From Solobacterium sp. (lineage in GTDB: Bacteria; Bacillota_I; Bacilli_A; Erysipelotrichales; Erysipelotrichaceae): a DNA stretch of 8,128 nt. Every line of letters begins with the position of its first letter. Positions within the stretch are counted from its first letter, which is position 1. Under the pieces are notes generated by a model. That model saw nothing but the letters and a program-made list of their open reading frames with translations, searched no databases and was not told where the DNA came from. This document shows, piece by piece, positions 1 to 6,005 of the stretch. Both the position numbers and the translations under genes were made by a program. The stretch spans positions 1 to 8,128 of the forward strand of contig JAFVFM010000062.1 in NCBI GenBank assembly GCA_017475415.1, given 5' to 3'.

Positions 1-3000
1 AGTTACTTTTCCTTCAACTTCTTTAGCTGTTAATGTTACTGGAGCATCTTTACTTGCTTGCTTACCATTTACTTTAACAGTTGTTAAGATTTCTCCATTG
101 AATACTTCTGGTTCTTCAGGACTATCAACTAATACGGTTTGGTCAGCATCATTGATGTTTTCATGTTTAACTTCATTTTCATCACCATGAGCATCACCTT
201 CCCAAGTTAATGTTTCAAATACAACTAGATGTTTATCACCTAATTCACTTGCATCGATATTTGTAAATGTAACAGTCTTTGTTACTTCTGCAGCTTCTTC
301 ATCTGCTTTTGTTGCAGTGAATGTAACTGTTTCAGCATCATATACATTTACTTCTGCATTATCTTCTTTAATCATTAATTTACCAGTTAATGTATAAGTA
401 ACACCTTCTTTTAGATTCGTTAATGTTACTGTATCCACTACTGCTTGATTAGCTTCAGCTTGTAATACTTTAGATCCATTTACTTCTGCAGTTGTTAATA
501 CTGTAGGCATTTCTTTATATACTTCTACAGTTTGTTTTTCATCATGAATATCATCATGTTTTACTTCTTCAGTTACTGCATTAATTTCCCAAGTTAATGT
601 TTCAAATACTACTAAGCTTTCGTTACCTAAATCTGTAGCATCACCAACAAAAGTCATTTCTTTTGTTTCTTCTGCAGCTTGAGCAACGAATGTAATTGGT
701 TCAGCCTTGAAGCTTGTTGCTTCTTGTTCAGTGCTTTGAATCATTACTTTACCAGATAAAGTATATTCTCTACCAACAATTAAGTTTGTCATATTAACCG
801 TATCAACAATCTTTTGATTTGTTGAAGGATATAACTTATTTGTTTCAGCCTTAGCAATTGTTTCAACTGTTGGAACAGGTTCATCTTGGTATGTATTTGT
901 AAATGGATGTGTTTCTGGTAATACAACTTTCACTACACCATTATCCGCTTCATTGATTGTAACTGGTGCACCATTACCCATGTTGATGGATTTAATTCCA
1001 ATTTCACCATTTGCCTTCTTTTCTGTAACAATTGTTAAGTTTCTAGAGCCACTATGGTAATCAATCATATTATTGTTACCTTTTGTTTCTCTAATTTCTA
1101 ACTTGTATGTCTTAGCTTGATCTAATGTAATTGCATCGAATGTAACTGTGCCATCTGCAGCATTTGTTGCATTTAATGTAGGTTTTACACCAGTTAATGT
1201 GAAGTTAAATTGACCAGCTACTTCTTCAAGCTTAGGTGCATCTTTACCAGCTAATTCTTTTTGTGCAACAACTTGAATTTGAATTGGTTTTTCAACAGTG
1301 ACTTTTACCGTTTCAGATTCAACATCTAAATTACCATTATGTTCAGATACAATTTCTTCACCATCTTTTAAGACTGTTTTAACAGAATAATTACCTGTTG
1401 TATCCACTTCACCTAATGTAACCGTAATTGGAGAAGAATTAATTGTTTGCGATCCTTTGAAGGATTCATTACCATCTTGGTAAACTGTCCATTCAAGTGT
1501 ATATTCCTTATTTTCTTCTAAATTATCGATTTCAACAATATCAGTTAGCACAACCTTTTCACCATCTTTAACTTCAACAGCACCTGCTTGATCATTTGCT
1601 TTAGCTGTTGTATTAGTGATTGTAGGAACTGGTTTTTCATTATATGTATTCACGAATGTATGTGTTTTAGGTAATGCAATTGTTACAACGCCATCTACTG
1701 CTTCTGGTATTTCTACTTTAGTACCATCACCCATTGTGACACTTTCGATTACATAATGATCACCTTCAAGTTTTGTTTTAACATTAATTGTTCGTGTGCC
1801 TGAGAAATAAGTAATTAGTTCATTATCACCTTGTGTTTCTGAAATCTTAAAGGCATAATTCTTAGCTTCATCTAATGTCACTTCATCAAATATAACTTTG
1901 CCTTCTTCATCATTGTATTTTGTTTGAGAAGATGGACCATTTAATTTGAATTCAAATTGTCCAGCTACTTCTGCCATAGCTGGTGCAGCACCTGCTAATT
2001 CTTTTTCAGCAACAAGTTTCACTTTAATTACTTCAGGTTTCTTATATGTATTTGTAAATGGATGTGTTGTTGGTAATGTGATTGTAGCTATACCATTATT
2101 CATTTCAATAGAGCGAACAACAGTACCATCACCCATCTTAACACCATCAATAACTATCTTATTACCATCCAATTTCGTAATGACATCGATATGTCTAGGA
2201 CCTTCATGATAAGTAACTAATGGATCTGTGCCTGCTTCTTCACTAATAGTAAAGCGATATGTTTTGGCTTCGGAAAGCTTAACTGCATCAAATTCAACTT
2301 TACCTTGCGCATTATTTGTTTGTGTTTGTTCTGCAGCATTAGATAAATGGAAAGTAAATTTACCTGCAACAGAGGCTAATGTAGGCTTACCTTCACCTGC
2401 TAATTCTTTATTTGCAACAATCTTAACTTGTGTAGGTTCTAATTCACCAACGATAATTGTTTGTGATTTATCATTCTTATCTTCATGTTCTGCATGATCT
2501 TCATTTGGTTTTTCAACACTAGCAGCCTTTTCGAATACAACATATGTCTTGCCTGCTTCAAGTTTTACATTATTGAATTCAACAGTCCAATCACCCTTAC
2601 CTTCTGCATTAGCTATGCAAGTTTTTTCTTGTGGACCAGCTACAGCTTTTGTGCTTCCATCTTCATTTACTTGCATTAATGTTCCAGTAACTTTGTATTC
2701 TTTATTTGGTTGCATACCTTCATAATGAATTGTATCTACAACCTTAACTGCTTTAGAGATTTCTTGAACAGTCAATTGAACAGGATTATCTTTTGACGCA
2801 ACTTGATTATTTACGGATACAGTTGTCTTAATTGTTCCCTTATATTCAATTGTCTTTTCTTTATCTACCATGACAACATCATCGCCATATAGATTCATGA
2901 TAACTTGATTTTGAGCATCATTATCTGTGACAAAGAATGCTAATTTTCCTTCAACCACTGTATTTTCTTTTGCAATAGTAACTAAATAATTTGCTAAAGC

Positions 3001-4500
3001 AGATACATTTCCATAATCATTACTATTACCAACATTACTTAATTCATTAGAACCAAGAATGGTTTGGATAGCTGCTGTTGTTGCAAACCATAATCCTGCA
3101 TCTTCAAAGCTAGCTTTTCCAAGTTTACTATATAAAGTACTCTTATCATTTACATAGGCATTAACAATACGTTTAATCTTTGCTTTAGTATCATCATTAA
3201 TTAGTTTATAGTCATCTTCCATGACTAATGTTAATTCTTGTCCAACTGTAGATAAATATGTTTTATTTGGTTCTACACACATACTTTCGGCAATTAATGT
3301 ATCACCTTGATAAATTGCAAAACTACTAGCACCACGATTTGGGTGATCATTAGTAGCAACTGTTTTACCTACATATTTAGCTTCTTCATCAAGCATTGCT
3401 TGTTGATTAGCAACAACGTTGAATGGTTTAGGTTCAGCAATTTCATATTTTTCTTCTGGTGCTTTTGTTTCTACTAAATAATATTTACCAGGCATTAAAC
3501 CACTAATTACTTCATCACCACTGAAGTTTTCTAAAGTCTTAATTACTGGTCCATCAGCCTTATTTAATCGAATTTCTAAAGTAGCACCACTTAAGATAGA
3601 TCCATCTTCCTTTGTTTTCTTAATTCTTACGCTACCTTCAGCATGAGTTTCAACAGGAGTTGGTTCTTCGCTAGAAACAGGAGTTGAAGTTGGTTCTGGA
3701 GTTGTATTATCATTTAATTCACCAAATATTAAATTCTGTGCCTTAACTCCACCAATTGTGTTAGGAGATACTGCTGCATATAAATTGATAGGAATTCCAG
3801 ATTCTGGATATACATATGCATATCCCTCATCTGCGCCTTTCATAGCGAAAACATAATTTTGAAGTAATTTTAAAGCAGCAGCCTTAACTTGATCACTACC
3901 ATAAAATGGCATAGAAACATTTTGAAGTTCACTACTCCAAGTCATATATTTTTCGCCATAATGACAAATTTGCCATACAGCAATTTGCGTAGCTTCATAC
4001 CATTCATCATTATTTGTTAGGCCAAGATCTGCTTTTCTTCCTACATAGCCATAGTATAAAGCCCTTTTTAACTGTGCTCTTAAATCATCTTCTCTACTTG
4101 CTACAGTATATGTATAAGGATAAGAATTTGTATTAGGTAAATTCTTATTATCCTGAATCATATATACTAACTTAGGATTCGAAGAGTTAGTATTTGTAAC
4201 ATTAAAGAATTCTCTATAGCTCATTGCTTTACCACCAGCGGTAACAGTATTAGATGAATCCATACTAAAATGTCTATTCATACAGAATGCATCATATTTC
4301 CATGAATTATCTAATGCATGAACTGACTTATGCCCTCCATCTCCTCCTGTATTGTGGTATCTAATTTCAGTACCATCAACACATGGAGCGTCTTTTGCAT
4401 AAGCGACAGTTACACCGCCTTGTGGTAATAAGCCTAATACCACTGAAAGTGTTACCATTAAACTAACAACTTTCTTTTTCAGATTTTTTCTTCTAAACAT
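1..4500 (-). CDS. Giant modular thioester/VaFE-repeat surface adhesin, C-terminus beyond the window
   Basis: The frame is open for 1500 codons from ATG at 4500 to the window edge, so the C-terminus and any LPXTG-type anchor are unseen. Start choice: AAGGGGG at 4514-4508 lies 7 bases upstream. Residues 1-35 are a signal peptide (basic FRRKNLKKK, hydrophobic core, cleavage after AYA). Order of domains: about 40-260 thioester domain (Cys73 in FCMN; Gln172 in ATQIAVW); 264-285 Pro/Thr/Glu linker; 289-370 SpaA/Cna_B-like domain (Lys294/295, Glu344 in VETKAP); about 385-550 second thioester-like domain (Cys408) lacking the Gln; 556-686 T-Q ester-bond (VaFE) domain (Thr590, Glu657, Gln680); 690-821 and 825-955 Spy0128/FctA-type isopeptide domains; 956-1068 degenerate VaFE-like domain; 1073-1206 third isopeptide domain; 1208-1328 and 1331-1458 two VaFE domains; then the start of another. 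Known of these families: a Cys-Gln thioester can bind host amines, while ester and isopeptide bonds stiffen the stalk. A host-attachment role is inference. The gene is monocistronic on its 5' side. Confidence 0.93.
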   Translation of the reverse strand, partial: MFRRKNLKKKVVSLMVTLSVVLGLLPQGGVTVAYAKDAPCVDGTEIRYHNTGGDGGHKSVHALDNSWKYDAFCMNRHFSMDSSNTVTAGGKAMSYREFFNVTNTNSSNPKLVYMIQDNKNLPNTNSYPYTYTVASREDDLRAQLKRALYYGYVGRKADLGLTNNDEWYEATQIAVWQICHYGEKYMTWSSELQNVSMPFYGSDQVKAAALKLLQNYVFAMKGADEGYAYVYPESGIPINLYAAVSPNTIGGVKAQNLIFGELNDNTTPEPTSTPVSSEEPTPVETHAEGSVRIKKTKEDGSILSGATLEIRLNKADGPVIKTLENFSGDEVISGLMPGKYYLVETKAPEEKYEIAEPKPFNVVANQQAMLDEEAKYVGKTVATNDHPNRGASSFAIYQGDTLIAESMCVEPNKTYLSTVGQELTLVMEDDYKLINDDTKAKIKRIVNAYVNDKSTLYSKLGKASFEDAGLWFATTAAIQTILGSNELSNVGNSNDYGNVSALANYLVTIAKENTVVEGKLAFFVTDNDAQNQVIMNLYGDDVVMVDKEKTIEYKGTIKTTVSVNNQVASKDNPVQLTVQEISKAVKVVDTIHYEGMQPNKEYKVTGTLMQVNEDGSTKAVAGPQEKTCIANAEGKGDWTVEFNNVKLEAGKTYVVFEKAASVEKPNEDHAEHEDKNDKSQTIIVGELEPTQVKIVANKELAGEGKPTLASVAGKFTFHLSNAAEQTQTNNAQGKVEFDAVKLSEAKTYRFTISEEAGTDPLVTYHEGPRHIDVITKLDGNKIVIDGVKMGDGTVVRSIEMNNGIATITLPTTHPFTNTYKKPEVIKVKLVAEKELAGAAPAMAEVAGQFEFKLNGPSSQTKYNDEEGKVIFDEVTLDEAKNYAFKISETQGDNELITYFSGTRTINVKTKLEGDHYVIESVTMGDGTKVEIPEAVDGVVTIALPKTHTFVNTYNEKPVPTITNTTAKANDQAGAVEVKDGEKVVLTDIVEIDNLEENKEYTLEWTVYQDGNESFKGSQTINSSPITVTLGEVDTTGNYSVKTVLKDGEEIVSEHNGNLDVESETVKVTVEKPIQIQVVAQKELAGKDAPKLEEVAGQFNFTLTGVKPTLNATNAADGTVTFDAITLDQAKTYKLEIRETKGNNNMIDYHSGSRNLTIVTEKKANGEIGIKSINMGNGAPVTINEADNGVVKVVLPETHPFTNTYQDEPVPTVETIAKAETNKLYPSTNQKIVDTVNMTNLIVGREYTLSGKVMIQSTEQEATSFKAEPITFVAQAAEETKEMTFVGDATDLGNESLVVFETLTWEINAVTEEVKHDDIHDEKQTVEVYKEMPTVLTTAEVNGSKVLQAEANQAVVDTVTLTNLKEGVTYTLTGKLMIKEDNAEVNVYDAETVTFTATKADEEAAEVTKTVTFTNIDASELGDKHLVVFETLTWEGDAHGDENEVKHENINDADQTVLVDSPEEPEVFNGEILTTVKVNGKQASKDAPVTLTAKEVEGKVT
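127..510 (-). repeat. VaFE (T-Q ester-bond) domain 3 of the adhesin
   Basis: Residues about 1331-1458 carry V-V-D-T-V (Thr1357), L-V-V-F-E-T-L-T-W-E (Glu1429) and D-A-D-Q-T-V-L-V (Gln1454). The residues after it, up to 1500 at the window edge (T-T-V-K-V-N-G-K-Q-A-S-K-D), match the start of VaFE domain 1, so at least one further module follows. Confidence 0.82.
517..879 (-). repeat. VaFE (T-Q ester-bond) domain 2 of the adhesin
   Basis: Residues about 1208-1328 carry I-V-D-T-V (Thr1234), L-V-V-F-E-T-L-T-W-E (Glu1300) and D-E-K-Q-T-V-E-V (Gln1323). It is very close to the next copy (127-510), including L-V-V-F-E-T-L-T-W-E and the E-V-K-H stretch before the last strand, which points to a fairly recent tandem duplication. 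Confidence 0.82.
883..1284 (-). repeat. Spy0128/FctA-type isopeptide domain, copy 3
   Basis: Residues about 1073-1206. Lys1081 in A-Q-K-E-L-A-G, Glu1138 in I-R-E-T and Asn1202 in F-T-N-T-Y form the triad, with spacings of 57 and 121. The loop M-G-N-G-A replaces M-G-D-G-T. It is split from copies 1 and 2 by the degenerate Ig domain. Confidence 0.82.
1297..1635 (-). other. Degenerate VaFE-like Ig domain without ester-bond residues
   Basis: Residues about 956-1068 resemble the VaFE domains (I-D-N-L-E-E-N-K-E-Y-T-L against T-N-L-K-E-G-V-T-Y-T-L in copy 3). The ester Thr position is Ile988 (T-D-I-V instead of V-D-T-V), the Gln position is Glu1063 (S-E-T-V-K-V), and the V-F-E motif is absent. It sits between isopeptide copies 2 and 3. 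The homology is inferred by eye from the pattern. Confidence 0.55.
1636..2028 (-). repeat. Spy0128/FctA-type isopeptide domain, copy 2
   Basis: Residues about 825-955. Lys833 in A-E-K-E-L-A-G, Glu888 in K-I-S-E-T and Asn951 in F-V-N-T-Y form the triad, with spacings of 55 and 118. It follows copy 1 after only a few residues and shares V-A-G-x-F near the start, G-K-V-x-F-D in the middle and a M-G-D-G-T loop. This indicates a tandem duplication. Confidence 0.82.
2038..2433 (-). repeat. Spy0128/FctA-type isopeptide domain, copy 1
   Basis: Residues about 690-821. Lys698 in A-N-K-E-L-A-G, Glu754 in I-S-E-E and Asn817 in F-T-N-T-Y are the expected Lys, Glu and Asn of a streptococcal-pilin-type isopeptide domain. 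Spacing is 56 residues Lys to Glu and 119 Lys to Asn. Two more copies (1636-2028 and 883-1284) keep nearly identical spacing. Confidence 0.82.
2443..2835 (-). other. VaFE (T-Q ester-bond) domain 1 of the adhesin
   Basis: Residues about 556-686 contain V-V-D-T (Thr590), V-V-F-E (Glu657) and K-S-Q-T-I (Gln680). These are the signature positions of Ig-like domains cross-linked by a Thr-Gln ester bond. The stretch before the last strand is highly charged (His, Glu, Asp, Lys). It joins the thioester-like head to the isopeptide shaft. Confidence 0.75.
2850..3348 (-). other. Second thioester-like domain, apparently missing the reactive Gln
   Basis: Residues about 385-550 hold M-C-V-E-P (Cys408, codon 3279-3277), then I-K-R-I-V-N-A-Y, then W-F-A-T-T-A-A-I-Q-T-I-L. 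This parallels the first thioester domain (L-K-R-A-L-Y-Y-G-Y followed by A-T-Q-I-A-V-W). Aligned without gaps, the reactive Gln is Thr475 and the conserved Trp is Gln479. The Cys-to-motif distance is also shorter (67 residues, against 99). Loss of thioester formation is inferred. A shifted register that uses Gln479 is possible. Confidence 0.55.
3391..3636 (-). other. SpaA/Cna_B-like prealbumin-fold domain of the adhesin
   Basis: Residues about 289-370 begin G-S-V-R-I-K-K-T and contain Y-Y-L-V-E-T-K-A-P, the glutamate motif of SpaA/Cna_B domains. Candidate isopeptide residues are Lys294 or Lys295, catalytic Glu344, and Asn361 or Asn365 near the last strand. The domain follows a Pro/Thr/Glu linker and separates the two thioester-type domains, as spacer modules do in related adhesins. 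Confidence 0.8.
3820..4383 (-). other. N-terminal thioester domain (TED) of the adhesin
   Basis: This part encodes roughly residues 40-227. Cys73 (codon 4284-4282) lies in D-A-F-C-M-N, and Gln172 (codon 3987-3985) lies in the A-T-Q-I-A-V-W-Q helix. These match the conserved Cys and the T-Q-x-A-[IV]-W motif of bacterial thioester domains. The segment L-K-R-A-L-Y-Y-G-Y ahead of the Gln is also typical. Family knowledge says that Cys and Gln condense into a thioester that can react with host nucleophiles. All the required residues are present, so reactivity is expected but cannot be shown here. Confidence 0.85.
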
Positions 4501-4507
4501 AAAAAAT

Positions 4508-4514
4508 CCCCCTT
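4508..4514 (-). promoter_or_regulatory. Ribosome binding site of the adhesin
   Basis: AAGGGGG lies 7 bases before the ATG at 4500. It fixes the start and places the signal peptide at the N-terminus. Confidence 0.75.
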
Positions 4515-4531
4515 CTCCATTCATTCATCTT

Positions 4532-4559
4532 AAATAACTTTATCTAAAACAAGTTATTT
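4532..4559. promoter_or_regulatory. Inverted repeat at the start of the adhesin transcript (candidate operator)
   Basis: AAATAACTT, ten bases, then AAGTTATTT: a perfect 9-base inverted repeat just downstream of the -10 box, at or after the predicted transcription start. The stem is A/T-rich and has no T-tract, so it is unlikely to be a terminator. The arms match those of the upstream repeat. Confidence 0.45.
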
Positions 4560-4567
4560 TCACTAGT

Positions 4568-4573
4568 ATTATA
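4568..4573 (-). promoter_or_regulatory. Probable -10 box of the adhesin promoter
   Basis: A perfect TATAAT on the minus strand lies about 70 bases before the adhesin start codon. The expected -35 region (around 4591-4597) reads only TTATTA or TATTAA, a poor match. The promoter may therefore need an activator. The flanking inverted repeats fit that idea. Confidence 0.6.
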
Positions 4574-4602
4574 GATGGTAAGGGAAACGTTTAATAAGTG
4601 CA

Positions 4603-4627
4603 AAAATAACTTTATATAAGTCATTTT
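4603..4627. promoter_or_regulatory. Upstream inverted repeat at the adhesin promoter (candidate operator)
   Basis: AAAATAACTT, five bases TATAT, then AAGTCATTTT: arms of ten bases matching at nine positions. It lies just upstream of the expected -35 region of the adhesin promoter. The left arm is shared with the repeat at 4532-4559, including a 12-base identity, AAATAACTTTAT. Confidence 0.45.
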
Positions 4628-4658
4628 CAGTTTGCGCATATATTTTAAGTTAATGAAT

Positions 4659-4683
4659 AAAAAAAACTACCCATTTAGGTAGT
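4659..4683 (-). terminator. Intrinsic terminator of the infC-rpmI-rplT-tRNA unit
   Basis: On the minus strand, ACTACC, loop TAAATG, GGTAGT is followed by an uninterrupted run of eight T (4666-4659). It lies 7 bases after the tRNA-Glu 3' end and before the adhesin promoter, so it insulates the adhesin gene from the translation operon. Confidence 0.85.
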
Positions 4684-4690
4684 CATAGAG

Positions 4691-4764
4691 TGACGCGTAC
4701 GGGGTTCGAACCCGTGAATGCTGCCTTGAGAGGGCAGTGTGTTGAACCACTTCACCAACGCGCC
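4691..4764 (-). tRNA. tRNA-Glu, anticodon CUC (decodes GAG)
   Basis: The 74-nt gene folds as a full cloverleaf. The acceptor is GGCGCGT with ACGCGTC (one G-U), with discriminator A at 4691. The D-arm is GTG with CAC around a loop containing GG. The anticodon stem is CTGCC/GGCAG with loop CTCTCAA (anticodon at 4730-4728). There is a 5-base variable loop and a T-arm ACGGG/CCCGT with loop TTCGAAC. The CCA end is not encoded (A is followed by CTC). The overall sequence resembles Bacillota tRNA-Glu. It lies 38 bases after rplT, and no convincing promoter of its own is visible, so it is probably cotranscribed with the ribosomal protein operon. A CUC isoacceptor is a little unusual in an AT-rich genome, where UUC alone can read both Glu codons. 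Confidence 0.93.
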
Positions 4765-4769
4765 ATAGA

Positions 4770-4790
4770 AAGAAGGGTTATACCCTTCTT
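4770..4790 (-). terminator. Perfect hairpin between rplT and tRNA-Glu (weak terminator or processing site)
   Basis: AAGAAGGGT, loop ATA, ACCCTTCTT forms a 9-bp stem ending 6 bases before the tRNA 5' end. The bases after it (TCTATGG) are not a T-tract, though the 3' arm is itself T-rich. It may terminate part of the transcripts after rplT, protect the mRNA 3' end after tRNA processing, or both. Confidence 0.5.
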
Positions 4791-4802
4791 ATATCTATTA
4801 GA

Positions 4803-5159
4803 TTAAGCATTCAATTGTTTTTTTGCAACATCAATTAAATCTTTGAATCCATTTTCATCATGAATTGCAATTTCAGATAACATTTTTCTGTTAACAGTTA
4901 CATTAGCTAACTTTAATCCATGCATGAATTTGCTGTAAGATAAATCATACATTCTGCATGCTGCATTGATTCTAGCAATCCATAACTTACGCATTTCGCG
5001 CTTAGTTTGTTTTCTGTGTGTATAAGAATACTTTAAGGAATGCATTACTTGCTCATGAGCAGTTCTGTATAATAAATGCTTACTTCCAAAGTAACCTTTT
5101 GCTAATTTTAAAACCTTCTTACGTCTATGACGTGTAGGTGTAGATCCTTTTACTCTCAT
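4803..5159 (-). CDS. rplT: 50S ribosomal protein L20
   Basis: This 118-residue protein has the family's usual length. It starts M-R-V-K-G-S and continues with the L20 hallmarks: [18 protein letters not shown], and [13 protein letters not shown] near residues 59-71, with a C-terminal half starting S-Y-S-K-F. L20 binds 23S rRNA early in large-subunit assembly. In Bacillota and in E. coli it also represses its own operon by binding an rRNA-like site on the mRNA. The start is fixed by GGGAGG 8 bases upstream of the ATG. The gene is third in the operon, 16 bases after rpmI. The leader at 5981-6098 is the likely target of autoregulation. Confidence 0.98.
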   Translation of the reverse strand: MRVKGSTPTRHRRKKVLKLAKGYFGSKHLLYRTAHEQVMHSLKYSYTHRKQTKREMRKLWIARINAACRMYDLSYSKFMHGLKLANVTVNRKMLSEIAIHDENGFKDLIDVAKKQLNA

Positions 5160-5175
5160 CTAACTAACCTCCCAA

Positions 5176-5400
5176 TTAACCTTGTAACAACTGCTTATCA
5201 CGTTTGAAATCAGAACTGTGTGCAGTTGTGCTCTTCGCAAGATGCATTTTTTGCTTATGACTCTTATTTGCAGCGAAGTGAGATACATAGTTGTGATGAA
5301 CAACAAGTTTACCACTACCGGAAATCTTACTACGTTTTGCAAATGTCTTTTTTGTTTTCATCTTAATCTTTGCCTTTGGCTTCTTAGCTTTTGCTATCAT
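5176..5400 (-). CDS. rpmI: 50S ribosomal protein L35, with N-terminal extension
   Basis: The 74-residue basic protein contains the L35 core from residue 14: M-K-T-K-K-T-F-A-K-R, then S-G-S-G-K-L, ending with a Lys/Arg-rich tail. Typical L35 is about 64-66 residues and begins close to the M-K-T motif. Here thirteen extra residues rich in Lys and Ala precede it. The longer start at 5400 is preferred because AAAGGAG (5414-5408) precedes it at good spacing, while the Met codon at 5361 has only a weak AAAGGC-like site. That Shine-Dalgarno overlaps the infC stop codon, so translation is probably coupled to infC. L35 is a structural protein of the 50S subunit. Confidence 0.95.
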   Translation of the reverse strand: MIAKAKKPKAKIKMKTKKTFAKRSKISGSGKLVVHHNYVSHFAANKSHKQKMHLAKSTTAHSSDFKRDKQLLQG

Positions 5401-5412
5401 ATAGTCTCTCCT

Positions 5413-5961
5413 TTACTTTCCTTTTTTTGGTGAATATACAACCGACATCGTATTTCCTTCCATAGAAGGATTCTTACTAATATCAGCGATATCTGAAATT
5501 TGCTCAGTAAACTCTTGAATGACTTCTTTACCAACATCTTGTCTAGTAATCATTCTGCCTCTAAAACGCATATCGATACGTACTTTTTGACCATTGCTGA
5601 TCCATTCACGAGCACGTTTAAGCTTAGTATCGAAATCATGTTGATCAATAACAGGAGATACACGAAGTGCTTTAACTTCGCTTACCTGTTGATTCTTCTT
5701 CGCATCCCTTGCTTTCTTTTGTTCTTCAAAGCGATAGCGTCCATAATCAAGAATTTTGCATACAGGAACTTCAGCATTAGGTGCGACACACAATAAATCT
5801 AAGCCTAATTCTTCAGCTTTTTCCAAAGCTTCACGGCGTGACATTGTACCTAATTGTTCCCCTTCTGTACCAATCACAAATAATTCATTGAAACGAATGT
5901 CTTCATTTACCAAGTCATTTGGTTCTTTTCTGCGATTTTTGTTATTCTTAATTCTACCCAA
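5413..5961 (-). CDS. infC: Translation initiation factor IF-3, with TTG start
   Basis: The 182-residue protein contains both IF-3 domains. The N-domain runs from N-E-D-I-R-F through G-E-Q-L-G to the signature K-I-L-D-Y-G-R-Y-R-F-E. A Lys-rich linker (E-Q-K-K-A-R-D-A-K-K) follows, then the C-domain (V-K-A-L-R-V-S-P-V-I-D through M-R-F-R-G-R). IF-3 binds the 30S subunit, blocks joining with the 50S and checks the initiation codon. The frame is open back to 6009, but the start is put at TTG 5961, because a perfect AAGGAGG (5973-5967) lies 5 bases upstream and the protein then begins M-G-R-I-K-N-N, as in relatives. Upstream codons would cross the terminator hairpin of the leader. A non-AUG start fits the known self-control of infC. 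An ATT at 5952 is the other non-canonical candidate, less well spaced. It is first in the infC-rpmI-rplT operon. Confidence 0.96.
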   Translation of the reverse strand: MGRIKNNKNRRKEPNDLVNEDIRFNELFVIGTEGEQLGTMSRREALEKAEELGLDLLCVAPNAEVPVCKILDYGRYRFEEQKKARDAKKNQQVSEVKALRVSPVIDQHDFDTKLKRAREWISNGQKVRIDMRFRGRMITRQDVGKEVIQEFTEQISDIADISKNPSMEGNTMSVVYSPKKGK

Positions 5962-5966
5962 GCAAA

Positions 5967-5973
5967 CCTCCTT
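5967..5973 (-). promoter_or_regulatory. Ribosome binding site that sets the infC TTG start
   Basis: AAGGAGG, a full anti-Shine-Dalgarno match, lies 5 bases before TTG at 5961. It is outside the leader hairpin at 5984-6005, so that hairpin does not mask it directly. Confidence 0.85.
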
Positions 5974-5980
5974 ATAATTG

Positions 5981-6005
5981 AAAATAGGTGCTAAACAGCA
6001 CCTAT
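5981..6005 (-). terminator. Leader terminator upstream of infC
   Basis: A 9-bp perfect stem (ATAGGTGCT/AGCACCTAT) with a 4-base loop is followed by four T. The T-tract is short, which suits a conditional attenuator and not a full stop. It lies 8 bases before the infC Shine-Dalgarno. Confidence 0.7.

Noticed and set aside
1946..2679. Three plus-strand open frames antisense to the adhesin (1946-2209, 2228-2497, 2485-2679)
   Set aside because: They are shadows of the minus-strand coding frame. They are rich in Ser, Thr, Ala and Ile, lack good ribosome binding sites and lie wholly inside the repeat domains.
4498..4690. Invertible or phase-variable promoter between the inverted repeats
   Set aside because: The repeats are short, A/T-rich and differ in spacing, and no recombinase gene is in view. 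Operator sites are the simpler reading.
5160..5433. Open frames overlapping rpmI in other frames on both strands
   Set aside because: rpmI is unmistakable there. The others have no family likeness and no ribosome binding site.
5500..5977. Plus-strand open frames antisense to infC
   Set aside because: infC is certain on the minus strand, and the antisense frames look like composition artefacts.
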